A stretch of DNA of 51,314 bases. Origin: Chara braunii (Eukaryota; Streptophyta; Charophyceae; Charales; Characeae). Shown in pieces: positions 33,079 to 43,244 of this stretch. Both the position numbers and the translations under genes were made by a program. Within the stretch, counting starts at the first letter, position 1. Every line of letters begins with the position of its first letter. A model generated the notes under the pieces. That model was not told where the DNA came from. It worked only from the letters and a program-made list of their open reading frames with translations, and ran no database searches. The stretch spans positions 325,298 to 376,611 of the forward strand of contig BFEA01000141.1 of the NCBI GenBank assembly GCA_003427395.1. The letters are read 5' to 3'.

Positions 33079-33573
33079 ATGAGCCGACGCTATGTACCCT
33101 TAAGAGAGAAACCTAGGCTTAGACTGATAAGAGGCCATGGAGGGTTGAGTAAGGTTGAGTCAGATAAACTATTAAGTTCCCTTAATTCTATAACGAGCAG
33201 AGTCATAATCCCCTATGCGATCGTGAGGTATGAGGCAATAAAGAAATCGGGGCGAGAACAGGATAATCTGTATGTTCTTACCTGTTATTTTATTGATCTT
33301 GATGAGTATGATATTAGGATTTACGTGCCAAAACAAAAATTTGAAGAATGCAAAAAAGGTGTGTGTTGGCAACGAGCGTCGGATCTTGTGCATGATGAGA
33401 AAAGAAAATTAGAACTAGAGGGAAAAAGTTTTTCCTTTAGTACCTATGTCAGTCCTTTTGTTGGGATACCTTCACCACCTGTTGAGGGACTTACATTCCC
33501 AAGAGACAATTGGTATGCCATGATAAAATTTGCATGGAAAGCGAAGAGAGCCCAAGAAAGATACTCTCAGTAG
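33079..33573 (+). CDS. Unknown module, copy 4 (164 residues, open)
   Basis: ATG at 33079, 8 bp after copy 3 ends. Same order of patterns: LLSSLNSITSRVIIPYAIVR, then LYVLTCYFIDLDEYDIRIYV, a Lys/Glu helix (VHDEKRKLELEGKSF), then IPSPPVEG and DNWYAMIKFAWKAKRA. It is recognisably paralogous to copy 3 along its whole length. The N-terminus is basic. The close packing of copies 2-6, with gaps or overlaps of only a few bases, suggests either one former polyprotein broken by frameshifts or a chain of short frames. Function unknown. Confidence 0.6.
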   Translation: MSRRYVPLREKPRLRLIRGHGGLSKVESDKLLSSLNSITSRVIIPYAIVRYEAIKKSGREQDNLYVLTCYFIDLDEYDIRIYVPKQKFEECKKGVCWQRASDLVHDEKRKLELEGKSFSFSTYVSPFVGIPSPPVEGLTFPRDNWYAMIKFAWKAKRAQERYSQ

Positions 33574-34082
33574 ATAGGATAACGACTGTGAGGGACAAAC
33601 TTTATGAAGTGACAGGGCACGATAATCCGTTTGTAATTTTGAGACATGGGATTTGGGGGGAAGGACATATAGTATTTCACATTCCTGTGGCTAAGTTCTT
33701 GAACTCTGACAACTTGGATGTGAGGGTTTACTCCTCTGCCAGTCTAGAGGAGGAAGTTGACTACTTGGAGTATTTAAAAGGGTCGTATGTTAGTCTTGAG
33801 CAGACAAAAGAATGACTAGAGAAGCTAAGGAGGAAAGTAACATGGGGAGTGGGAGTAAGGGAATTTGAAAGGTTCCCTAAGTTTTCAATTGCTAAGGGAT
33901 TTGAAGACAGGAGAGATCGGATGCCTCTGCTTGAAGCTATTGCAGAGATTGGTAGAGCAAGGGAAAAAGACTCCACTGTGATGATAAAATCCCTGCTTTT
34001 GAGTACCTTTGAACGCAGATTCGAAATCCCTGATTATGTTCAACCCGAGATCTACCTTTCAGATATTGCTTATAATGTTTAG
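33534..34082 (+). pseudogene. Unknown module, copy 5 (one in-frame TGA)
   Basis: The ATG at 33534 overlaps copy 4 by 40 bp. The frame runs to a TGA at 33813-33815 and resumes in the same frame to 34082. Recognisable parts are FVILRHG, IVFHIPVAKF, LDVRVY, then after the stop a Lys-rich helix ending KVTWGVGVREF. It is more diverged than copies 3 and 4, but K(V)(T/E)WGV is shared with copy 2. Function unknown. Confidence 0.45.
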
Positions 34083-34084
34083 CA

Positions 34085-34267
34085 ATGCCCAGCTTGACTG
34101 AAGAGATGACACTAGGTGTTGTGTTGGAAGGTAGAATAATCAAGATACAAGGGACTCTTTGGATCTCTGATAGAAACCTTTCTACCCTGGATGAGTTTGA
34201 GTTCTTACAGCCTTTCTTTGACCGGATGAGAGATTCTGCCCTGAGAATGGTTACTGATCAGACTTAG
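34085..34267 (+). CDS. Small frame related to module 6, 60 residues
   Basis: Reads MTLGVVLEGRIIKIQGT, then LSTLDEFEFLQPFFDRMRD. The pattern (R..(K/M)I(Q/R)GT....R.LS..DE.E) recurs in the 40-residue frame at 34379-34501. It may be a fragment of a sixth module. No function can be given. Confidence 0.35.
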   Translation: MPSLTEEMTLGVVLEGRIIKIQGTLWISDRNLSTLDEFEFLQPFFDRMRDSALRMVTDQT

Positions 34268-34378
34268 ATAAACTATTTATTAAAGGTGGTGAAAGTGGGG
34301 ACTGCTGAGAGCGTATCATACCACACTTCTCGGGAACGGGTCTCTTTTGCAAGAAGGATCAACAGCGGGCTGTAAGCG

Positions 34379-34501
34379 ATGCAATTTGATTATGAGATTA
34401 TAGACTTCACTCGATATTTTATGATTCGGGGTACTGTAAATGGGTATAACAGAAGACTGAGTAGGGATGATGAAAGAGAGTTGATTGAAGATTATATTTG
34501 A
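34379..34501 (+). CDS. Small frame, 40 residues, similar to the preceding one
   Basis: ATG at 34379, TGA at 34499-34501. Contains FDYEIIDFTRYFMIRGT and RRLSRDDERELIEDYI, matching the order of the 34085 frame. It ends about 200 bp before gag. Confidence 0.3.
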   Translation: MQFDYEIIDFTRYFMIRGTVNGYNRRLSRDDERELIEDYI

Positions 34502-34705
34502 GGCTGAGAACAATTGCATTGCCCTTGATCAGTACCCAATCTATTATTGCTTATACTTTTTATGTACAAAATTCTCAAGGGGTAGAGCAGACAAGAGAGG
34601 AGAGAAACGAGCCTGTATCTCTTGCGAGAAGCGTGAGAGATTGAAGGACAAGGAAGAAGAGGACAAGAGTGACAGAAAGGGAGAAGAAAGTATCCAGGAA
34701 AGTCT

Positions 34706-35389
34706 ATGGTCAAAATGGCAGGACGAGGGAGGCCGAGTTCATCTGCAGGGACCAATGAAGAGGCCCTGGTTGGGGTTATACGGGAATTGGTCGAGAGAGT
34801 CGACACAATCAAAGGAGGATCAGACATTGCAAGAGCAAAGAGTCCAGATGAGAGAATTCCCTGTTTCAGAGGACCTCAAGTAAACGATTTCCTGGACGAG
34901 TATGAATTATTTGGTCTCAGTTATGGCTGGACAGATAAGCAACGACTTAAGCACCTCTTATCCTACTGTGATACTGACTCAAGATTGGTTGTTCAGGAAC
35001 TAATGGAAGGTGCCACTACATGGGAAGAGGTCAAAGAGAGAATGAAAAGGGAATTTGAGAAGGACTCGGTTCCAACTACAACCAAGGATTTACTCAACAT
35101 CAGAAGAGCTAAGTATGACACTTTCAATGTTTTTCTTCAGAGCTTCATCCGAACAGCAAGAAGAACTCCTTATTTGGACGAGGCTCAGAGATGCCATATA
35201 TTTTTGACAAATTCCACTTATACTGAAAGGCAGGCAGTCCTCAATCAAGCTCAACACTATCCTCTCAGATGGGATGAAATGGTTCCAATTGTAAGAACTC
35301 TACCTACAGTTTCTCATAAGAAATGGTCACTGGATCAGATCAGTACTTTGGCCAAGGACTGGGAGACTGAGAATGGTATGAACCGATGA
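34706..35389 (+). pseudogene. gag: Ty3-like gag, capsid part, ended by a TGA
   Basis: Gag coats the RNA in the cytoplasmic particle. The frame reads from MVKMAGRG through a basic/Ser-rich start. The retrotransposon gag domain is at about residues 50-150, with CFRGPQVNDFLDEYELFG, then LKHLLSYCD, WEEVKERMKREFEKD and later LQSFIRTARR. This arrangement is typical of Ty3/gypsy capsids, and the FLDEYE..YG...W form is closest to elements known from fungi and some algae. The frame stops at a TGA at 35387-35389, after which the same frame goes on (see next entry), so a single CGA-to-TGA change is likely. It lies 2.8 kb from the primer site, with the unknown modules in between. Confidence 0.8.
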
Positions 35390-36982
35390 AACAATCAGAG
35401 TGTTGAAAATATTATTCAAAACGTGATGGCTAACTTTATGCCCGCAAGGCCTGCAAACCATGTTGTGGATGACAGAGGAACGAAGAAAGCTGAAAGTGAA
35501 GAGGATGATGATGATGATGACGACGATGAAGGCTATGGTAAAAAGCGGGATTCTTCTAGATCCAGAAGGAATGGAAAGAATGGTGACAGAGGAAACAGAG
35601 AAAGAAGGAAATATGATGAGCGTCCTAAGAAGAGCTTTGTCTACTACTATTGTGGTGAAGAGGGTCACACTACCACTTATTGCAGGTCTCTTGAGGAGGA
35701 TGTAAGGAGTGGGGTGGCAAAGAAGGATGCAATGGGTCATGCCTGTGATAGTTCATGGAACAAGCTAGACCCCAGACATCCAGGAGGTATGAGACTTCTT
35801 GCTCTCGAACATGATGAAAAGATGAAGACGAAGAAGAAGAGAAAAGTTAATGTGAATGTTCATTTTCTCATTGATGAGTTGTCTGATGAACTAGTACAGA
35901 AAACAAGTGATCCTCATACCATAACTGAGTTGTCCTTGCAATTTTTAACATTGACAGAGTGTGTGTCTGACAAGGCTTCTACAAGTGAGCCTCCATTGGA
36001 AGAGAATCTTACTTCTCGGAATCCTTCTGAATTAGTAGAATCTCCTTCTAATGAAATGGTTTGCTTTCTAGTAAACATGATGTCATTTGATGGTGATCTA
36101 CCTCAAGAACTCGTCATGGAACCCTGTGTCGTGCTTGGTGAAGTGAGAAACCTCCAAGCACGCATAACGCCTCAAATGATAGAGGAAAAGAAAAGAAGGA
36201 AGGTTGAGGAATCCCTGATTAATATTCTTGATGACCCAGAACCAGAACTTCCCCATAGAAAGAATGAACAGGGAAGAAAAAAAAAAATTATTCTCAAGAG
36301 TGATTTGGAAGATAAGACTGTGGTTTCTGACGTAATTACTGAAGTGCTGGAAGAGACAAAAGTGACTCTGTCCTTTAAGGAGGCAATGACTCTAACACCG
36401 AAACTAAGAGAAGAACTGAAGAAGCTGATTGAGAAGAAGAAATTAGAAGTTAATTACCTGGGATCAGTTTTTCCTAGCCAAGTGAACAGGTTACTGCCAT
36501 GTTGCAAGATGAGATCCGCAACCATGGGATGTGGACACCTGACCATTTATATTAATAAAGTGAAGATTCGAGCCTTAGCGGACTCTGGGGCAGAGATGAT
36601 ACTCCTTTATCGAAGAGCAATGGAGGCTTGTGACTTATCTATTGACAGACCTGCGCAAAATATACTGAGTAATATTGCAGGAGAACTGTTTGTGGCAGGA
36701 TTTATTGATAATCTGCCTATCAGAGTCGGAACCATGACAGTGGAATTACTGGGGTTTGTAGTGCCGGAACTAGACCATGACTGTATCTTGGGAACTTCAT
36801 TCTTGCATAGAATGCAGGCGGTCCAATTATTCAGTCATGAGGGGTCATCCTGGATCGCCTACAAGATCCAAAGACTTCTCTGGAATAGACCTTTATGGTC
36901 TGCACTAAAAATTATTTCAAGCATCGATTGTCTGCTAATTCAATCAGAAGAGAGGAGTCTACTGAAAGGATTAGGAGACTAA
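35390..36982 (+). pseudogene. Gag C-terminus with odd zinc knuckle, and retropepsin protease
   Basis: In frame with the gag above. Residues near 35500-35540 are an acidic Asp/Glu run. A zinc knuckle follows at about 35640-35685, reading YYYCGEEGHTTTYC: the C-x4-H-x4-C ligands are there, but the expected first Cys is Tyr, so zinc binding may be impaired. A long Glu/Lys-rich linker leads to an aspartic protease at about 36560-36830, with the catalytic motif IRALADSGAEMILLYRRA and the closing strand CILGTSFLH. The frame ends at 36980-36982. The likely continuation moves to another frame (36895-37167, Lys/Glu-rich), so a frameshift lies near 36900. The protease would cut the polyprotein. Confidence 0.8.
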
Positions 36983-37167
36983 GAGAAGAAGGTAAACAAG
37001 AGGCAAAAGAAGAAATTTCAGTGGGTATTAATCAGGTTTCAAAAATGATAAAGACCCTTGGTAATCTGAAGAATGAAGATGGACAAATTGAAGCATTTAA
37101 GAAAGTTGTAGGGACTGCTAAGGGAGGAAAGATGAAATTAAAATTTGCATCGACTTATCATTTTTAG
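36895..37167 (+). pseudogene. Protease-RT linker fragment
   Basis: A charged frame (RREESTERIRRLREEGKQEA and on) in a different frame from both neighbours, with no catalytic motif. It looks like the linker between protease and reverse transcriptase, cut off by frameshifts at both ends. Confidence 0.4.
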
Positions 37168-37202
37168 CCACTGGGTCAAAGAGAAAATACAAGCCCAAGG
37201 AG

Positions 37203-38132
37203 GTGAAGAAAAACCCGGTGACAGTCTTGATAGAAAAGGATTATGATGAAGCATTGAAAAAGGAAAGCGAAATTATTAAAGCATTAAGAGAATCCGCAAG
37301 AATGGGGAATAGGGTCACCAAAGAGAGATTTGACACAATGAAGATAGGCTCGGATCAGTTTATCCTGCCTAAAGAGAAAGAATATATCTTCAAAATGTGT
37401 CAGAAGTTCTCTGGTGCGTTCTCCTTTAATAATGAAGAGAGAGGGCGGTTGGACGTGGATATGATCAAGATGGCCAAAATTTGGATAGTTGATCATGTTC
37501 TATGGAATGATAGGCCAACCAAGTATGCCCTGAAAGAAGAAGCAGAGGTTGTAAAATATCTTGACAAGAAGATTGCATCTAATATTGTTGAACCGGTTGA
37601 TGGACCGAATGCTAACCACTGGTTTTGCTTTTGGAAACCAGGGGGTGGATTGAGATGGATACAGAATCTTCAGAAGCTCAACTCTGTGACGGTACGTGAT
37701 GCAGGTAGCCTACCTAATGCTGATCTCCTCTTTGAATCTTTTGTTGGTCGATGCATCTATTCCCTAGTTGATTTGTATTTTGGCTATAATCAGTTTCCCA
37801 TTGATCCCACTAGTCGACCAATGACTGTCATGCACACGCCAAGAGGGTCCATTCAGATGTGTGTGGTACCTCAGTGTTGGACTAATGGTGTGGCAGTGGT
37901 TCAAAGGGATATGATCCAAGTCATGCAAGATATTTCTCCTGAGATAACCAACCCCTATATTGATGACAATCCTGTGAAAGGACCCCTGGTAAGGGATGAG
38001 ACTTTGGTCGCAGGTGGAGTCAGGAAGTTTGTCTGGGAACATGCTGAAGGAGTAAAGATGGTCCTAGAGAGACTCAAAAAATATAACTTGACTGTCAGTG
38101 GACCAAAGTCCTTCTCTTCAAGCCTGAAGTAA
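37203..38132 (+). pseudogene. pol: Ty3-like reverse transcriptase with YIDDNP motif
   Basis: Copies the element RNA into DNA. Visible in order: KYALKEEAEVVKYLDKKI and NIVEP (start of the palm), FCFWKPGGGLRWIQNLQKLN, motif A with its Asp in SLVDLYFGYNQF, PRGSIQMCVVPQCWTNGVAV, and motif C YIDDNPVKGP. Most Ty3 elements have YLDD(I/V). YIDD followed by (V/N)PVKGP is known from a fungal-type gypsy group, which is what this enzyme most resembles. The frame ends at 38132; the protein goes on in another frame at about 38118, so one frameshift separates it from the RNase H part. Confidence 0.85.
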
Positions 38133-38137
38133 TCATC

Positions 38138-39166
38138 TTGGGCTTCAGATGTTTCTCCAAGGGTAGGAGTCCTGACCCCAAAAAGATAGACAAAATCTTA
38201 AACTGGCCTTTGCCACTCAAGAGAGTGACAGATGTCAGAAGCTTCTTGGGCGTCTGTGGATTCTGGAGGATTTTTATTCCTCATTTTGCTACCCTTGCAG
38301 AGCCTCTGAGGGAGATGGTAAGGCAAGGGGCTAATTTAACATGGAATGATAAAAGACAAGCCGTTGCAGAAACTCTGCAGGAAAAACTAAAAGATGGTGG
38401 TGTAGTGCTGGGAGTGCCATTTTATGATGATGAGGAGGCAAGACCCTTCATCATTGAGGCCGGTGGAGGAACAATTGCTCTGGGTGGTGTGCTCATTCAG
38501 AAATATGAAAATGGAAAGGAGAGGCCTCTGAGATTTGAGAGCAGGACTCTTAATTCTACAGAAAGAGGTTATACCAAATTCAGAAAAGAGCTACTGGCAA
38601 TCATCCATAGCCTCATGTGCTTCAGGCACTACGTACTAGAGAGGACATTCATCTTGAGGACTGATGCATCTGCTGTGATTGGTGCCATTAAGAAGCACCA
38701 ACAAGTAGATCCAACAGTCAACAGGTGGATTGCCTTCATCTGGACTTTTGATTTTAAGTTGGAAAAAATTCCCACTGAGAAGAACAGAGCAGATGGCCTA
38801 AGCCATATTGAGTGGAGAAAAGAAGAAGAAGAAGATGTAAACGGAACGATTGAAGAATCTGCTTATGTTGATAATTTTCTGAATGAGAAAGATGACGAGG
38901 ATTATGAAGTACCACACTCCTACAAGTGGAGTTTGTGGCCTGAAGAGAGACACAGCTGGGGAGAGATCCCTAATGCCTATGTTTATGAATCGATTCTTGG
39001 GAAAGAAGAAGAGGATGAGCCAAATGATTGGTATGCTAGAGTTATAGCTGCAGCAGTGGCTGCTCATGAAATCGGGGAGAGCTCTGGTTCAAAGGAAGAA
39101 GAAGAAGGTGAAAAGAAAGAGGAAGAGATATTTTTCATTTATGAGGAATATGACGAAAGTTATTAA
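38138..39166 (+). pseudogene. pol: RT thumb/connection and RNase H, then acidic tail; integrase missing
   Basis: Begins with the thumb motif (LGFRCFSKGRSPDPKKI, then TDVRSFLGVCGFWRIFIPHF). RNase H follows from about 38440. The usual first Asp (TDAS-like) is replaced by FIIEAGGGTIALGG. The remaining acids are visible in TKFRKELLAI, LRTDASAVIG and NRADGLSHIEW. After this come about 110 residues rich in Glu/Asp, ending at 39166. RNase H would digest the RNA strand. No integrase follows: 47 bp later a chromovirus LTR starts, and I found no continuation on its far side. Confidence 0.85.
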
Positions 39167-39213
39167 GAGATTGGTAAAAAGATGGAAAAGGAACAGCTAA
39201 AGGAATGTTATTG

Positions 39214-40232
39214 TGTAATGACCCGCCAAAAACACAGACTGAGAACCCTGCTGATTTTTGGGATTTGCCGCTGGAATGAATGCCTTGTTAAAATTCTCGC
39301 ATTCTGATGTGATTTCCATGTCTGTGTGTGTGTGCGTGCCTGCTGGTTTGCATGCCTATCTGAGTGATTGTCGGTTGAGTGCGTGTGTGACCCGCAAGGG
39401 TACTTGTTGGTTGCAAGGCCCCGCAGGGCTGGTACTTACCTGTGGCCGTGACTGTGAAGGGTTGCAGGGGGAGAACACTCGAGTAGAGGGGGTAGGCCCG
39501 CGACACTTAGAGCAGAGGGGAAAAACACTCAAGTAGCAGGTAGGCCGGTACCACTGAAGTAGTGGTAGAAGTGTCGGGTACTAGAGGCCGAGCAGAAGAA
39601 GACAAAAAGTCAGCATTTTTAGAGGCCCAGTAGCGGTAGGATAGCGGCAGGCCGGGTCTAGGGCCTGTATGGAGGTTAGCAAAGCCTGCAATGATGTTTC
39701 CCTCCGAAAGGGAAGCGGTACCGATTGTTGGGAGGCCGCTCGGCCTAGGAAGTCACCGCCCAGGAGGCCGGTAGGCCGATATATCTCCAGGAAGAGCAAA
39801 GAGCTCTTCCTCATTTGCGCATGCTGTTGGAGCACAGAGCTGGACTGAGGCAGTGCTGCTTGGAGGTGAAGGACCGCTGGAGCTCAGCCTGGCTATGGCG
39901 AGCAGTCCAGCTTAGAGAGGAGGAAGAAGGGGGCATGGTAGGAGAGTGGCGGGGCACTTACCTGGCTATGGTAGACACCATCTTCATCACCTTGTTGGGC
40001 GCTGCATCTGGAAGGCTATAGTGCGGCACCAAGGAAGCTTGAGGCCGAGTCAGGCATGGAGGACCAGTCAGCAGCGGCATAGCTGCTCTGCGTTGTCCTT
40101 TGGACATCAACGCAGCACCATAGCTGCTTTGGGTTGTCCTTTGGACGTCAGGGCAAGGCCCTCCTTAGTCCGCCATAGCCTATGCATGAGAGAGGAGGCT
40201 GAAGGAGGGAAGCCATAGCTATGGTGGCCTGG

Positions 40233-40267
<35 letters not shown>

Positions 40268-40570
40268 GAGTTGAGTCAATAGTAAGAGGGAACTTCGGAT
40301 ATTGATTCTTGTTCATCCATTCATTGTTATTATTATTATTGAGAGAAGAATGAGATTGGTGAAGTGAAGGAGGAGGAGGAAGGTGGAGAGAGAGGGGGAA
40401 TTGTCATTGGTCATGCCGGTGTACATCTTCTTCTTCTTCTTCTTCTTCTTCTTCGTCTTTCTCTCTCCTCTGGTCTTTATCTCTTTGCAAGTGTTTTCAT
40501 TTCCTTCGCAATTGGGTGGCATTGTCTTTCATTGTGAATTTGCACTTAGGAAATGACCAGGATCGTAACA
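39214..40570 (+). mobile_element. Chromovirus 5' LTR (1357 bp)
   Basis: Starts TGTAATGACCCGCC and ends ..GATCGTAACA, TG..CA ends. The first 240 bp recur at 47077-47320, and the whole is similar to the minus-strand LTR at 16160-17442. It contains a TTG microsatellite (about 40230-40268) and a TTC run (about 40426-40456). The motif GTACTTACCTGTGG near 39431 is a strong splice-donor consensus on the minus strand. It inserted 47 bp after the RNase H frame of the preceding element. Confidence 0.9.
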
Positions 40571-40572
40571 AT

Positions 40573-40584
40573 TGGTATCGGAGC
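40573..40584 (+). other. Primer-binding site for initiator tRNA-Met
   Basis: TGGTATCGGAGC lies two bases after the LTR end. It equals the plant initiator tRNA-Met complement TGGTATCAGAGC except for one base. This position is standard and fixes the LTR boundary. Confidence 0.9.
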
Positions 40585-41920
40585 GGACTTACTTGCTGGC
40601 GAGAGGTGTTAGTCACCCTAAACCTAATTCCGAATTAGGTCAGGGCTAACCTAACTTCGGATTAGGGTTGGAAGTTAGGGTTAAGGGGGCAGTGAGGTAT
40701 GTGGATACTGCCCCCACCTGGTTAGGTCATATAGGGTCGACATTTGACCTGACCAGGTTGACTGAGTGAATGGATGGGGTGGCGAGACACAAAGGAGGCT
40801 GATTGGAGTAAGCGAGAGGGAGTAGAGAGTGAGAGGTACTCGCACCTGGAATCTGCACTTCAAGAAGACATTGAGCGACTTTTGGGCTTCCCCTCAAGAG
40901 GGACACTTGATCGGAGGCTGCCATATCTGCATTGGATTGCTGCAAGTTGCTACTTTGGTCTTCAGACATCGACGGGGGATCCGGCTTTGCAACAGGGGTG
41001 TAGGAAGGCCCTCTTAGTCATGCTAGGACGCTTCGTGTAGTGGTAGCTAGGGTTCAGGGGGACTTATGAGAGAGGGGGGTGACTCGTTATCCATCTTTGG
41101 AGGCCGGGCCTCACAGGTAAGTGCCGTGCGACCTGGTTATGCCCGTGGGAGGTTGCTTGGTACTTCATGGCCTGTTGGGGGTGTGCTGGGCTCTCTTCCT
41201 CTTCTCTGAGGTCTTGGTTGTGTGTGTGAGCATGTGGATTGCTTTCTCGCCTGATGGATGGATGGATGATGTATCTGTTGTAAATGACATATCTTTCTAC
41301 GACACATTGTCTTTTCATTTCTGAACAGTTGTAGGGGTAAGTTCTTGCTGAAAGTTGTCTTTTCCTTTTCAGTACGGTAGAGGCAGTTTGGGACCGACTT
41401 GGTACCCCTATCACGTTGGTCCTGGTCCACAATCTACTTGGGACCCCTCGGGACCCAGTGGGACCAGGCCCAATGGGATAGGACCTTTTGGGCCCAGATC
41501 TGTTGCCGTCAGTGCATTTCTTTGCTGTGCTGAACTTGGGGGACATACGGATAGTAAGGGCATTCCTTTCAAGGGGATCTTGACTGGCCTTACGGCATGT
41601 TAGCACATACTGCCCCGCGTCTGGCTCGGCGACCGTCTTGACCCCTCGAAATCTCCATTGTTGCAGTTAGCTTTCTTCAGCTGATTTATTGTGATACATG
41701 TCCCTTGTCAGGTTAGACAAGAGGGGATCTCCAACTAATCTGATCGGGCCCGTTCTATAAGTCAGCCCTCTCTTCTGTTTTATTTATTTTATTTTATTTT
41801 ATTTATTTACTCTTTTATTTCGCTGCGTGTCATTCTCTAAGTCCAAATGAATCGCCGCTCCGGCTAGGAGTTCTACCTTCTTCTCTGTGTGATTTCCTGC
41901 TTGTTTCTTTCATATGAACT
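40585..41920 (+). other. Chromovirus leader between primer site and gag
   Basis: 1.3 kb without a recognisable gene. It contains several CCTAA/TTAGG motifs (40615-40680), a CACAGGTAAGTG splice-donor-like site at about 41114, and a TTTTA microsatellite at 41779-41815. Confidence 0.6.
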
Positions 41921-43240
41921 ATGTCCGGTATCAAGACACGTGCGCAGACAGCTGAGAGAGAGAGAAGGGAGAGAGAAGGTGTTTTGTTTGAGAGTGTGAG
42001 GAGGGGCAAGAGGAGTGTTCATCCAAACGTAAGGAGAGAGCGGACCCCTCTTGAGAGATCTACTGAGACCCCTTCCTCTGGCATGACAAACATCACATCC
42101 GCCCAATGGCAGGCCATGCTGGATGCAGCAGCTGAGAGCGAGAGACCGTTCTTCCAGAAGCTTTATGATGATGCCGTGCAGAGGGAAAGGGAGGCAGAGG
42201 CAGCAGCCAGAGCCGCCAACATTGTTGATCAAGTGGCCCTCTTTCGGATCCCGGAAGCCAATGCTGACCAGTTCCAGAAGGGACTAGCTGCTGCTGTAGC
42301 AGCCTTGGTTCGACTGCGGACCTTGGAAGACCTTGAGTCCCGTGTGACAGCACTAGAGCAGCGAAACCAAGAGTTGCAGGCTGAGCTACACAGCCTCAAA
42401 CAGTCTTAACTGTCTGCCCCCTGCCCTCCTAACCCTCGACCTGCTGCAGTCCCAGTCTCTCAATCTAACATAGTCCTCGTGGCAAGAGCAAGTGGAACTG
42501 TGACGAGCGCAGGAACCGGTGTCAGCTCCTCGAGCGGCAGCGCCGGCAGCTCTGCACTAGTCATAGTCCCAAATGCAGGGACATCAACCCAAAACGCCAC
42601 AGTCCTTACTGGCGTTCAGTACAGCGGTCCCGTAGTGGACAAGCGGGCGGCCACCTTGTCGTCCAAGTACGACGGGAAAGCGGACATTACCTCTTGGATT
42701 AGTTCCATGCGGTCATACTTCGAGGTTATGCGGACACCGCAAGAGGACCGAAGCATGATCATGGGGACTAATACTGAGCCCGCCGTACGGAATCACATTG
42801 AGCTCCAAGCTGTTGCTGCAGGTTATGAAAGAATTGACCTGACAGAGTGGTTGAAAGTAACCCCTGTACGCACCCTTGAGGACCTTCTCATCACACGGTA
42901 CCAAGACAAGCATGCCGCACTCAAGGCTAGGTTGAAGCTTGAGGCCCTCAAGGGCCAAACATGGAGGTCCTCCATGCAGGCTTTGGAACAGCACTTGACC
43001 GGTCTGTTCAGTACCCCAGATCTGGGAATGGCTGACGTGTCTTGTATGGATATAGTCATGGGAGTGGCCCCTAAATAATACCTCTCCCTGCTAGACTCAA
43101 AGACCATACTACTTGGCGAGAGCTCATGACGGATCTAGTCAACCTAGAGGCCAAGGACCTCGCCAGGCGTAAGAAGGCGCCCGCTGCAGGTGGAAAACCA
43201 CAACGCAAGCGGTATGGAAGCAGCCCAAGGCTGCTGCAGT
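41921..43240 (+). pseudogene. gag: Chromovirus gag, broken
   Basis: ATG at 41921. The basic N-terminus (residues 1-50) is followed by an Ala/Glu-rich helix and a coiled coil ending LEQRNQELQAELHSLKQS at a TAA (42407-42409). The same frame continues past the stop through a Ser/Thr/Gly linker to the gag capsid domain (about 42640-43070: YDGKADITSWISSMRSYFEV, RNHIELQA, DLLITRYQDKHAALKARLKL). It stops again at 43076-43078. A further gag piece lies in another frame at 43126-43240 (basic, [16 protein letters not shown]) without a zinc knuckle. So there is at least one nonsense codon and two frameshifts. Gag would form the particle. The C-terminal basic stretch may replace the zinc knuckle in RNA binding. 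Confidence 0.85.
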
Positions 43241-43244
43241 TCAT

